From: an uncultured Ignavibacteriales bacterium
GTDB taxonomy: Bacteria > Bacteroidota > Ignavibacteria > Ignavibacteriales > Ignavibacteriaceae
DNA length: 7,349 nt
Reading direction: 5' to 3'
Assembly: GCA_913053915.1 (NCBI GenBank)
Contig: CAJXGP010000090.1
Coordinates: forward strand, 1-7,349
In this document: piece by piece, positions 1 to 5,404 of the stretch
Numbering within the stretch: position 1 is the stretch's first letter
How the letters are laid out: each line of letters opens with the position of its first letter
The notes under the pieces: generated by a model
The model's input: the letters and a program-made list of their open reading frames with translations, nothing else
The model's database searches: none
What the model was told of the DNA's origin: nothing
Translations under genes and position numbers: made by a program

Positions 1-629
1 AAGAAGCAGCGGTAAGTAGATTAGGGGAATTGGCATCAAGTTATTTGTTCAGGGATTTATTAAAATTTGAAGGAATTAAAAAATCGAGTTTATTAAAAAA
101 TTTATTAATATCTTTGGCTTTACAGCTTGGTAATGAAGTAACTTATAACGAGTTAGCCTCAAAGCTCGGAGTAAGCAGTTTAACAATTCAAAAATATATA
201 GACTTATTAGAGCAGAGTTTTGTAATTTTCAAGTTAAATTCTTTTTCGCGGAATATTCGTAAGGAATTAACAAAGGCATTTAAAATTTATTTTTATGATA
301 ACGGATTAAGAAATGCACTTATCAACAATTTTAATCTTATTTCATTAAGGAACGATGCCGGCGCTTTATGGGAAAATTTTTGCATTTCCGAAAGGATTAA
401 AGCCAATTCTTACAATAATAGAAGTGTAAACAGTTACTTTTGGCGGACTTATGACCAAAAGGAAATCGATTATATTGAAGAAACCTCAGGAAAAATAACA
501 GGCTACGAAATGAAATATTCTGAAAAACAAAAACTCAAAGTGCCTAAAGGTTTTTCCGAGGCTTATGATGCCGATGTTTACAAAATAGATAAAAGCAACT
601 ATTGGAAATTTTTTGAACTTTTGGTGTAA
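1..629 (+). CDS. AAA-family ATPase with DUF4143 domain, C-terminal part (5' end outside window)
   Basis: The frame is open to the left edge (codons from base 3 are sense), so the gene starts upstream; the TTG at 30 is not a credible start. The visible part, over 200 residues, is the C-terminal half of a bacterial/archaeal AAA (AAA_14) plus DUF4143 ATPase; the P-loop half is not in the window. Counting from TTG 30, residues about 36-63 look like a small helix-turn-helix (VTYNELASKLGVS then IQKYIDLLEQ). It is followed by the family hallmarks KIYFYDNGLRNALI (85-98), GALWENF (111-117), YFWRTY (136-141) and a nuclease-fold-like EID (145-147) ... GYEMK (158-162), resembling the E/D...ExK pattern of PD-(D/E)XK enzymes. 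The C-terminus looks complete. The cellular role of these ATPases is poorly known, and the nuclease activity is inference from the motif. A related but decayed paralogue follows directly. Confidence 0.88.
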   Translation, partial: EAAVSRLGELASSYLFRDLLKFEGIKKSSLLKNLLISLALQLGNEVTYNELASKLGVSSLTIQKYIDLLEQSFVIFKLNSFSRNIRKELTKAFKIYFYDNGLRNALINNFNLISLRNDAGALWENFCISERIKANSYNNRSVNSYFWRTYDQKEIDYIEETSGKITGYEMKYSEKQKLKVPKGFSEAYDADVYKIDKSNYWKFFELLV

Positions 630-1677
630 ATGATTGAAAAACAAGTATCTTAAAGGTAACACTAATCTATATATTTCAAAATACAAAAAGTTTATATAAA
701 TATGTTAAATCGGCTTTTACCTCAATTCCCGGGGAAAAATAGTTATTCATCGATGAAATTCAAGAGATCTCAAATTGAGAGAAAGCGGTTTTATCTATTC
801 TTACAGAAAATCTATCCGATATAATTATAACCGGTTCAAACGTACATTTGCTCCCGTTGGAATTGGCAACATATCTCAGCGGAGGTTATGTTGAAAATAC
901 TAATTTAACCGTTAACATTTTCGGAGTTCCTTCTATTTCCAAACAAAGACAAAGCATCTACCAAAGATAACTTCAATAGTTTTTTTCGCTTTTACGTTAT
1001 GTTGTCCGGTATTTATTTATTTAATGAAAGCAACGCCGTATATAATTATCTGAATTCCATAATTAATACGGTTTTGCTTAAAGATGTAATTAAAAGAAAT
1101 AATATTCGTGATGTTCAGCTTTTGGAAAAGCTTGTTTTTTATTTAATGGATAATTGTGGAAATATTACTACTGCAAAAAGTATTTCAAATTATTTCAAAT
1201 CACAAAAAGTAAGAGTCTCTGTCGATACAATTCAAAATTATATTCATCATCTTGAAAGTACGTTCCTATTTTATCGAGTACCGAGATTCGATATTAAAGG
1301 GAAAAAACATCTTGAATATTTCGATAAACTATATATGGGAGATATCGGATTACGGAATGGCTTTATTGGTTATAAGGATAAAGATATTTCCGGTATATTG
1401 GAAAATATTGTATTGCTTGAAATGAAAAAACGAAATTACAATCGGTGTGTTAAATGGTAATGAGATAGACTTCATTGCCGAAAAGCAGAGTGAAAGATTA
1501 TATATCCAAGTATGCAGAAACTTAGAAGAAGATAAGACTATCAAAAGGGGATTTGGTAATCTTGAAAAAATCTCTGATAATTATAAAAAAATTGTTTTAT
1601 CAATGGATAAATATTTTCCAGCAGATTACAATGGTATCGAATACAAATTTTTATCCGATTTTTTATTGAAAATTTAG
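630..1677 (+). pseudogene. Decayed AAA/DUF4143 ATPase, second subfamily, with stops and frameshifts
   Basis: Three frames together rebuild one ATPase. Recognisable homology begins near 686 (SLYKYVKSAF). It continues through a Walker B region LFIDEIQEIS (743-772) and the sensor-like stretch DIIITGSN then ELATYLSGGYVE, in one frame interrupted by TAG at 740-742 and TGA at 776-778 (the latter where the family has Trp). Near 900 the homology moves to the next frame (PLTFSEFLLF from 909). That frame carries the DUF4143 domain: NTVLLKDVIKRNNIRD, a helix-turn-helix-like segment, DIKGKKHLEYFDKLYMGDIG, ILENIVLLEMKKRNY. Near 1440 it moves again to TIGVLNGNEIDFIAEK, then YIQV and a normal C-terminus at 1677. 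No Walker A motif is visible in any frame between 630 and 740, so the N-terminal 50 or so codons are missing or unrecognisable. ATG 630, just after the preceding stop, could be the relic start (MIEKQ). A functional product is very unlikely unless the indels are sequencing errors. Confidence 0.85.
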
Positions 1678-1770
1678 AACTACTGTTTTGCAATATGCAA
1701 AGTTAATTAAATTACGTGCCGAAAAAGGTGAGCTTAGTGACAGGACCCAATCTTCAAGGTTTTTTTTGGA

Positions 1771-1974
1771 TTGAAATTGATATTATTTGAAACACAAATG
1801 ACGAGAAATAGTCCTCGCCGCCTAAGTAAAGAAATGCGAAGAAGAACAAAAGTAATAAGGGCATTTGAAAATAGAAAGAGCCTTGAAAGAATTATTTATC
1901 TCACTGCAAATTTTATAAATCAATTACTTGGTAATGTCTCTTTTTCTTATAACTTAACTTTTACACAATTTTAG
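1771..1974 (+). pseudogene. IS256/Mutator-type transposase, C-terminal remnant
   Basis: The 67-codon frame contains TRNSPRRLSKEMRRRTKVIR, then AFENRKSLERIIYLTANFIN. This resembles the C-terminal signature of IS256 (Mutator, PF00872) transposases, in which a T-T/S-N-x-x-ER-L motif is followed by RRRT-x-V-x-x-FPN-x-x-S-x-x-R and a helix. In this copy the conserved N-x-x-ER is degraded to NSPRR and FPN to FEN. The catalytic D, D and E regions that lie upstream in a full transposase of about 400 residues are absent: 1678-1770 shows no transposase-like frame. The remnant ends in FTQF just inside a sequence resembling an IS256-type terminus. It is non-functional. The assignment rests on short motifs recognised by eye, and a chance resemblance is possible but not favoured. 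Confidence 0.6.
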
Positions 1975-1984
1975 GTGCGTTATC
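1960..1984 (+). repeat. Possible right terminal end of the IS256-type remnant
   Basis: TTTACACAATTTTAGG followed by TGCGTTATC overlaps the stop of the transposase remnant. IS256-family ends often carry an (A/T)TTTGTGTAAA-like block just outside the transposase stop, and the reverse complement here reads AAAATTGTGTAAA. No matching left end was found in 1678-1770, as expected if the 5' part of the element was deleted. Recognition is by resemblance only. Confidence 0.3.
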
Positions 1985-2057
1985 AAAATTTAGCAACATA
2001 TTCATCCTTTTTTTTTAATGTAATTGATAGTCATTAAAAAACTTGTTGAAGTTCAAT

Positions 2058-2082
2058 AAAAAAAAGTTCAACCGTTCAACTT
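2058..2082 (-). terminator. Candidate intrinsic terminator of the DUF6249-like gene
   Basis: On the minus strand, 10 nt past the stop codon, AAGTT (2082-2078) can pair with AACTT (2068-2064) around a 9-nt loop, and a run of eight T follows, overlapping the stem base (2065-2058). A nearby TTGAAGTTCAA palindrome (2046-2056) adds symmetry. The stem is short and A/T-rich, so termination strength is doubtful; position and T-tract are the best evidence. Confidence 0.4.
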
Positions 2083-2091
2083 AAAATAAAG

Positions 2092-2448
2092 TTATTTAAT
2101 TTTCAAATCATTTTTATTTGATATCTTATTGGCAATAACAAATCCCAAGCCTGTAAAAACAAAAATTGAAAAAGCAACATAAAACCCTTTATTTGTGGCA
2201 TCTTTAAGCATCAAGCCGATGCCCAGTCCTAAACCGAATGCAATTAAAATAATTCCTATTTTCATCAACCGGAACGGATCTCTTTTATGTTCAAAAAATT
2301 CCTTAATTGATTCAGTACTCAATCCTTTGTCTATTAACAATTGCCTTTCTCTCGAACGGAAATAGTAAAAAGTTACTAAAACTAAACCTGTTACAAGTAT
2401 GAATATTATTGGTATAAATACACCTATTATACTTACACTTTCATTCAT
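2092..2448 (-). CDS. Small three-helix membrane protein, DUF6249-like
   Basis: This is a 118-residue inner-membrane protein of unknown function. Hydrophobic helices lie at about residues 7-29, 62-81 and 89-107. Between the first two is a charged segment beginning RSRERQLLIDKG (31-42) and ending in KRDPFR. The RERxxLIxKG block straight after helix 1, followed by a glycine-rich second helix (FGLGLGIGLM), is the pattern I associate with DUF6249 proteins, which are frequent in Bacteroidota and often encoded near ECF sigma genes. The start ATG (2448-2446) has a strong SD, AGGAG (2459-2455), 6 nt upstream. The gene is divergent from the sigma/anti-sigma operon and carries a copy of the same ECF-type promoter about 136 nt upstream, so it is probably a target of that sigma. 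Its biochemical role is not known; an envelope or membrane stress function is inference from regulation and topology. Confidence 0.85.
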   Translation of the reverse strand: MNESVSIIGVFIPIIFILVTGLVLVTFYYFRSRERQLLIDKGLSTESIKEFFEHKRDPFRLMKIGIILIAFGLGLGIGLMLKDATNKGFYVAFSIFVFTGLGFVIANKISNKNDLKIK

Positions 2449-2583
2449 TTGGCTCTCCTAAATTTTTTTTTAATTTTATGGTTAAATCCAGCTTAAGAAA
2501 ATTACAGGTAATGATTATTTAAATTTTTCAAATTTATTATTGCAAATAAAAATTATATGTAATTTAATAAACGGCTTTTAATA

Positions 2584-2615
2584 CTTATGACAATAAAATT
2601 TACAATCAGGTTACA
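2584..2615 (-). promoter_or_regulatory. ECF-sigma-type promoter of the DUF6249-like gene
   Basis: Read on the minus strand: TGTAACC (2615-2609), a 16-nt spacer, then TGTCATAAG (2592-2584). The -35 AAC core and the -10 GTC are typical of ECF sigma promoters. The fixed bases and spacing are identical to the copy before the sigma gene, while the spacers differ. Transcription would begin near 2576-2580, giving a leader of about 130 nt to the ATG at 2448. Confidence 0.75.
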
Positions 2616-2654
2616 TATCAAATAAAATATAAATGATCCGCTGTAATAATTTTC

Positions 2655-2695
2655 AAATGAATATAGAACGAAACTGAAAAAGGCTCTATTCATTT
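2655..2695. repeat. Imperfect inverted repeat (hairpin) in the divergent region
   Basis: AAATGAAT (2655-2662) and AGA (2665-2667) can pair with TCT (2685-2687) and ATTCATTT (2688-2695), with a 2-nt bulge and a 17-nt loop. It lies upstream of both ECF-type promoters. The arms are A/T-rich, so this may be chance; a binding site for another regulator is possible but unsupported. Confidence 0.3.
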
Positions 2696-2982
2696 AAAAC
2701 ATGGTTAATGATATTTTGTTAATTAGCAGTAAAAATTTTTGAACGATGATTATGCAATGATATTTAAATTCGAATGTCGGTTTCAAACTTCAATCGGATT
2801 AGGTATCTATTGTTTTCCATGAAAATATTTTTTTATGCAAAGTAAGTCTTTTATAAATTAATGCTAAAAATAATGAGTCTCGATTGGAAAAGTATTCTCT
2901 GAGTAAATAAATTTTGGTTTTGTCGGTAATCATTATTCAAAAATCGGGGAAAGACTTTTTTAGATTACTCCCATAATATTTT

Positions 2983-3014
2983 TGTAACCTTTTATGTAAT
3001 TAATATGTCATAAG
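2983..3014 (+). promoter_or_regulatory. Autoregulatory ECF-type promoter of the sigma/anti-sigma operon
   Basis: TGTAACC (2983-2989), a 16-nt spacer, then TGTCATAAG (3006-3014). The AAC/GTC cores at this spacing are the usual ECF sigma recognition elements, and ECF genes commonly drive themselves. The same elements with the same spacing precede the divergent gene. The -10 GTC ends at 3009 and the ATG is at 3021, so a start site 7-10 nt downstream would leave only a few leader bases. Confidence 0.78.
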
Positions 3015-3020
3015 AAGTAA

Positions 3021-3587
3021 ATGGAAAAACCGACTGATCAAGAGATAATAGAATCCGTTAAGAAGGGTAATCAATCTGATTATTCTTTATTAATTGACAG
3101 ATATAAAAATAAAGCTTTTCCATTATTGGTGAGGATGTTGAAAAATGAATTGGAAGCCGAAGAGGTTTTGCAAGACTGCTTTTTGAAGGCTTATAACTCT
3201 TTGAAAGATTTCAGGTATGAGGCAAAGTTTTCAACTTGGTTCTATAAAATAGTTTACAATACTGCTTTGAGTAAACTTTCCGCAAAGAAAAGAAAAATCG
3301 AATCCGGAATGTTATCGATTGACGATCAATTACACCTTGAGAGTAAAGAAAATTTTAGAATATTGGAACAAAAAGATATTTCAAATTTTGTAAAAAATCT
3401 GATAAATCAATTGCCTTCAAAATATGCATCTGTAATTAGTTTGTTCTATCTTGAAAATATGACTTGTAAAGAGATTTCCGGAGTAATGGGGTTATCCGTT
3501 ACAAACGTTAAAGTTATTTTATATAGAGCTAGAAATGCATTTAAGGACGTAATACTGAAAAACAAATTTGCTGAGGAATTGTTATGA
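3021..3587 (+). CDS. RNA polymerase sigma factor, ECF subfamily (sigma-70 region 2 + region 4)
   Basis: This is a 188-residue sigma factor, the usual size for ECF sigmas, with only regions 2 and 4. Region 2 spans about residues 21-87: YSLLIDRYKNKAF, then EAEEVLQDCFLKAYNSL (the DxxQ/E-xxF-type core-binding helix) and FSTWFYKIVYNTALS (the -10 contact helix, with the conserved W and the R/N-rich turn). A charged linker covers about 88-120. Region 4 spans about 124-176: LINQLPSKYASVISLFYLEN, then a helix-turn-helix MTCKEISGVMGLSVTNVKVI and LYRARNAFK. It directs core polymerase to ECF promoters, and two matching promoters are in this window. ATG 3021 fits the family N-terminus (DQEIIESVKKGN); only a weak AAGAAG precedes it. 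Its last codons overlap the anti-sigma start by ATGA, indicating translational coupling. Its signal is unknown. Confidence 0.95.
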   Translation: MEKPTDQEIIESVKKGNQSDYSLLIDRYKNKAFPLLVRMLKNELEAEEVLQDCFLKAYNSLKDFRYEAKFSTWFYKIVYNTALSKLSAKKRKIESGMLSIDDQLHLESKENFRILEQKDISNFVKNLINQLPSKYASVISLFYLENMTCKEISGVMGLSVTNVKVILYRARNAFKDVILKNKFAEELL

Positions 3588-4111
3588 ATCTGTTAAACGA
3601 TGAAATATTAAATAAATATATCGACGGTGAACTAGAGCCTTCAATTATACAAAAGGTAAATGAAATGTTAAAAAGTTCCGAAGAATATCAAAAAAGATTA
3701 AAGGCTTTGCAATTAGTACATGAAGGTCTGAAAAATATAACTGGAATTAAAACATCGCCTAACTTTACATTTGTTGTGATGGCAAAAATAAAAAGTAGGA
3801 TGAAAAAAAAGAAAAATGATATATATTTTATTTATTCAATTACTTCAATTCTTATTTCCATTTGTCTAATAATCACCGGTTTCGTACTCAGTAATATTAA
3901 TCTTACAACTAAGACTACCTCCCGTTTAACGCATATAATGAATACTTACCTCAATTATATAATCTTTTTTAACGACAAAATGAAGGATATATTAAATCCA
4001 AATATTATCTTAATGTTTGGTTCAATAACTACGTTTGGAATTATCATCACGGCTTATTTGTTTTACGAAAATCACAAGCGTACACAAACAGAGCTAAATA
4101 AAATCCGTTGA
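3584..4111 (+). CDS. Membrane-bound anti-sigma factor, two transmembrane helices, no zinc motif
   Basis: This 175-residue protein partners the ECF sigma just upstream. Residues 1-50 have the character of an anti-sigma N-terminal domain: ILNKYIDGELEPSIIQKVNE followed by a helical MLKSSEEYQKRLKAL. The zinc-binding HxxxCxxC motif of ZAS-type anti-sigmas is absent; there is no H/C pair in this region. A basic stretch (KSRMKKKKND, 70-79) precedes helix 1 (about 81-103). An outward loop of roughly 36 residues follows, then helix 2 (about 141-161) and a short basic cytoplasmic tail. Both ends should lie in the cytoplasm, so the short loop is the only extracytoplasmic sensor surface. Translation starts at ATG 3584 inside the sigma stop, with GAGGAA (3573-3578) 5 nt upstream. 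The sigma-inhibiting role is inferred from position, domain and topology. Confidence 0.85.
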   Translation: MNLLNDEILNKYIDGELEPSIIQKVNEMLKSSEEYQKRLKALQLVHEGLKNITGIKTSPNFTFVVMAKIKSRMKKKKNDIYFIYSITSILISICLIITGFVLSNINLTTKTTSRLTHIMNTYLNYIIFFNDKMKDILNPNIILMFGSITTFGIIITAYLFYENHKRTQTELNKIR

Positions 4112-4205
4112 TGAGATAGCGGCTTTATTGTCGATATTCTATACATCTGATTAAAAGCGTTCAGTTATTCAAAAGAAATATATTATCCTAAAATCAGAAG
4201 TGAAA

Positions 4206-4220
4206 AAAACGTTGCGTTTT
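4206..4220. terminator. Short hairpin, weak terminator candidate
   Basis: AAAACG (4206-4211) pairs with CGTTTT (4215-4220) around TTG, about 95 nt past the anti-sigma stop. It is symmetric with short A and T runs, so it could act weakly in either direction. The short stem makes real termination uncertain. Confidence 0.25.
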
Positions 4221-4294
4221 GATCGAGTTGAATTTTTTTATTCATTCCATTTATAGAATTGTCGGTCAAATCTTTGTCTTTTTTTGCCTGTTTA

Positions 4295-4316
4295 GTGTAA
4301 TCTTTTTTTATTACAC
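4295..4316. repeat. 7-bp inverted repeat with poly-T loop
   Basis: GTGTAAT (4295-4301) and ATTACAC (4310-4316) flank an 8-nt loop of C and seven T. CCT (4287-4289) and AGG (4317-4319) could extend the stem across a bulge. No T-run follows on either strand in the terminator position, so its function is unknown. It overlaps the possible minus-strand lipoprotein remnant. Confidence 0.35.
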
Positions 4317-4370
4317 AGGATAAAGAAATTAAGGCGAAATAATATTTTGATATGCTATTGATTAAAATTG

Positions 4371-4508
4371 TTCTAATTTCTAATTGGTCTAATTACCTAA
4401 AAAATGAACAATAAACCAATGGAACAAAAAAAAACAGCTCGCATGGGAATTCTGCGAATAATTTGTTTTATTGATTATTATGAATTGTTATTTGGTTAGA
4501 AATTAGAA
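4371..4508. repeat. Inverted repeat 1: 13-bp arms flanking about 112 bp
   Basis: TTCTAATTTCTAA (4371-4383) is the exact reverse complement of TTAGAAATTAGAA (4496-4508). Twelve bases of the left arm recur as a direct copy at 4618-4629. The enclosed sequence has no coding frame of note and contains a small CGCA...TGCG symmetry (4440-4456). The layout is like a short non-autonomous element or a structured RNA, but A/T-rich composition weakens the case. Confidence 0.4.
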
Positions 4509-4522
4509 TAATTAGATCAACT

Positions 4523-4573
4523 CCGTTAGATAATCATAATAAGTTTTTTTTGTTAAAATAATGTATCTAACGG
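4523..4573. repeat. Inverted repeat 2: 10-bp perfect stem
   Basis: CCGTTAGATA (4523-4532) is exactly complementary to TATCTAACGG (4564-4573), with a 31-nt A/T-rich loop containing eight T. GATC lies just outside each arm (4515-4518 and 4575-4578), suggesting a longer, imperfect original repeat. It contains the only GC-richer stem of this intergenic region, so it is the least likely of the three to be chance. Confidence 0.5.
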
Positions 4574-4580
4574 GGATCAA

Positions 4581-4629
4581 TTAGAAATTTAAAAAATGAA
4601 ATAGTTTAAAAATAATCTCTAATTTCTAA
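4581..4629. repeat. Inverted repeat 3: 9-bp arms
   Basis: TTAGAAATT (4581-4589) pairs with AATTTCTAA (4621-4629) across a 31-nt loop. Both arms share their sequence with the arms of inverted repeat 1, so the motif occurs four times in about 260 bp in alternating orientation. Confidence 0.4.
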
Positions 4630-4762
4630 ATTTGCAGCTTGCCGCGTTATGGATATTGTGTCATTTATTAATTTTTAAAAAATAAATTGTAATCAACATG
4701 TTGATGGAAAGAGAGCTACCGGATTACTATGATGGCAGCCAAAATTTAGCGGGTTCTTGAAT

Positions 4763-4945
4763 GATATAAGCATCTTTTTAGAAGCATGGAATATTATAAC
4801 CCGAAATTAAATCATTATAACTTAATTCGAACCGTTGAAGAAATGTATGGACCGGCTCTTGAAAATAATAAATCAATCGGTAAAAGATGTTAAAGATTTG
4901 TGGAATACTTATGTCCGTTTTATTTATTTTATTATCTTTAAATAA
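4763..4945 (+). pseudogene. Phosphoesterase / acid phosphatase (PF04185-like), C-terminal remnant
   Basis: The frame from ATG 4786 reads YYNPKLNHYNLIRTVEEMYG, which resembles the C-terminal motif (N-H-Y-S/N-L-L/I-R-T-I/V-E-D/E-M-Y-G-L) of bacterial phosphoesterases related to phospholipase C and acid phosphatases. After ENNKSI the reading continues in another frame as VKDVKDLWNTYVRF (4880-4921), matching the family's terminal P-I-x-D-V-W segment, and stops at 4943-4945. Just upstream DISIFLEAW (4763-4789), in yet another frame, sits where the family has a hydrophobic beta strand before V-K-P-G. Catalytic N-terminal regions are absent. So at least one frameshift and a large 5' deletion are present. 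It is a relic, and the identification rests on the one well-preserved motif. Confidence 0.6.
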
Positions 4946-4995
4946 AGAAGAATTTTTTTTTTTTACTTATGATAATATAAGAAAGGAATAAGGAT

Positions 4996-5298
4996 ATGCA
5001 TGTAATAGTTGATTTATGTATAGTACCAATGGGAGTGGGTGTTTCCGTTTCAAAATATATTGCCGAATGTGAAAGAATATTAAATGATGCGGGCTTGAAA
5101 ACGAAACTGCATGCGTATGGAACAAATATCGAAGGTGATTGGGATATTGTTTTTAATACAATTAAACGATGTCACGAAAGAGTGCACGAAATGGGAGCAC
5201 CGAGGATAACAACTTCACTAAGATTAGGTACAAGAACTGATCGTTTGCAAACTATGGAGGATAAAATAAAAAGTGTCGAGGCGAAATTAGTTTTATAA
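4996..5298 (+). CDS. Thiamine-binding protein, MTH1187/YkoF-like (PF01910)
   Basis: This 100-residue single-domain protein is the normal size for the MTH1187 family, which forms small ferredoxin-like oligomers that bind thiamine or related pyrimidines in the cytoplasm. The whole length is family-like: VIVDLCIVPMGVGVSVSKYI (3-22), GLKTKLHAYGTNIEGDWD (33-50, with the signature GTNIEG at 42-47), RCHERVHEMGAPRI (58-71), TSLRLGTRTD (73-82) and TMEDKIKSVEAKL. ATG 4996 is chosen because AAAGGA (4982-4987) sits 8 nt upstream and the family N-terminus aligns at once; a second ATG 4 nt later is out of frame. No thiamine biosynthesis or transport gene and no TPP riboswitch was seen beside it. The gene follows a relic-filled region and precedes the methyltransferase by about 105 bp with no clear terminator. 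Confidence 0.92.
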   Translation: MHVIVDLCIVPMGVGVSVSKYIAECERILNDAGLKTKLHAYGTNIEGDWDIVFNTIKRCHERVHEMGAPRITTSLRLGTRTDRLQTMEDKIKSVEAKLVL

Positions 5299-5404
5299 AA
5301 ATCTTGTTTTACCAGGACAATTAAAGGAAAAGAAAAGCCGCAATTCGATGGTAAGAATTAGCAGAGGGTTTTAAGCCGGTTGGTTTTTATAACCTTATAT
5401 TTTG

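Larger units (their letters stand above)
2449..3020. other. Divergent intergenic region between membrane-protein gene and sigma operon
   Basis: These 572 bp contain no convincing gene in any frame. They hold the two outward-facing ECF-type promoters (2584-2615 minus, 2983-3014 plus) and an imperfect inverted repeat (2655-2695). The middle part, about 2700-2960, is A/T-rich sequence with stops in all frames and nothing I can identify. A Bacteroidota-type -7 box (TATTTTTG, 2977-2984) overlaps the plus-strand -35 but lacks a TTG at the right upstream distance, so I do not call it as a separate housekeeping promoter. Confidence 0.7.
4183..4368 (-). pseudogene. Possible lipoprotein remnant without a start codon
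   Basis: On the minus strand an open stretch of 61 sense codons reads SKYYFALISLSC, then VIKKDYTKQAKKDKDL and a further polar stretch, ending at TAA (4185-4183). A short hydrophobic run ending in Cys (codon 4317-4315) followed by a Lys/Asp-rich segment resembles a lipoprotein signal peptide, though the lipobox is loose (Ser at -3). There is no ATG, GTG or TTG upstream in frame before the next stop; the frame passes into the TTCTAATTTCTAA repeat, as if the true 5' end had been replaced. This may be chance in A/T-rich DNA. Confidence 0.25.
4112..4995. other. 884-bp gene-poor region with repeats and gene remnants
   Basis: No intact gene is visible. From left to right it holds a short hairpin (4206-4220), a minus-strand open stretch resembling a lipoprotein remnant (4183-4368), a local inverted repeat (4295-4316), three successive hairpin-forming inverted repeats (4371-4629), and a frameshifted phosphoesterase remnant (about 4763-4945). 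The part at 4630-4760 shows only short open stretches that I could not identify. I see no strong terminator directly after the anti-sigma stop. Confidence 0.7.

Noticed and set aside
486..686. 66-codon minus-strand open frame
   Set aside because: Antisense to the well-supported DUF4143 coding region; its Phe/Tyr-rich content is what A/T-rich antisense gives.
740..778. Stop-codon readthrough or recoding (TAG/TGA) in the ATPase instead of decay
   Set aside because: Two different stops plus at least two frameshifts and a missing P-loop fit gene decay far better; other genes here use a normal code.
1350..1544. 64-codon minus-strand open frame
   Set aside because: Antisense to the decayed ATPase; no motif of its own.
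2977..2984. Bacteroidota-type -7 box TATTTTTG before the sigma gene
   Set aside because: No TTG at the expected distance upstream, and it overlaps the much better supported ECF -35 element.
4658..4665. TGTCATTT as another ECF -10 element
   Set aside because: The position 16 nt further upstream reads AGCTTGC, unlike the -35 consensus.
2449..4995. CRISPR array, tRNA or rRNA in the long intergenic stretches
   Set aside because: No regularly spaced direct repeats, no cloverleaf with CCA-type acceptor arms, and no rRNA-like conserved blocks were seen.
5375..5398. GGTT...AACC hairpin before the methyltransferase as terminator
   Set aside because: Only a 4-bp stem and no following T-run.
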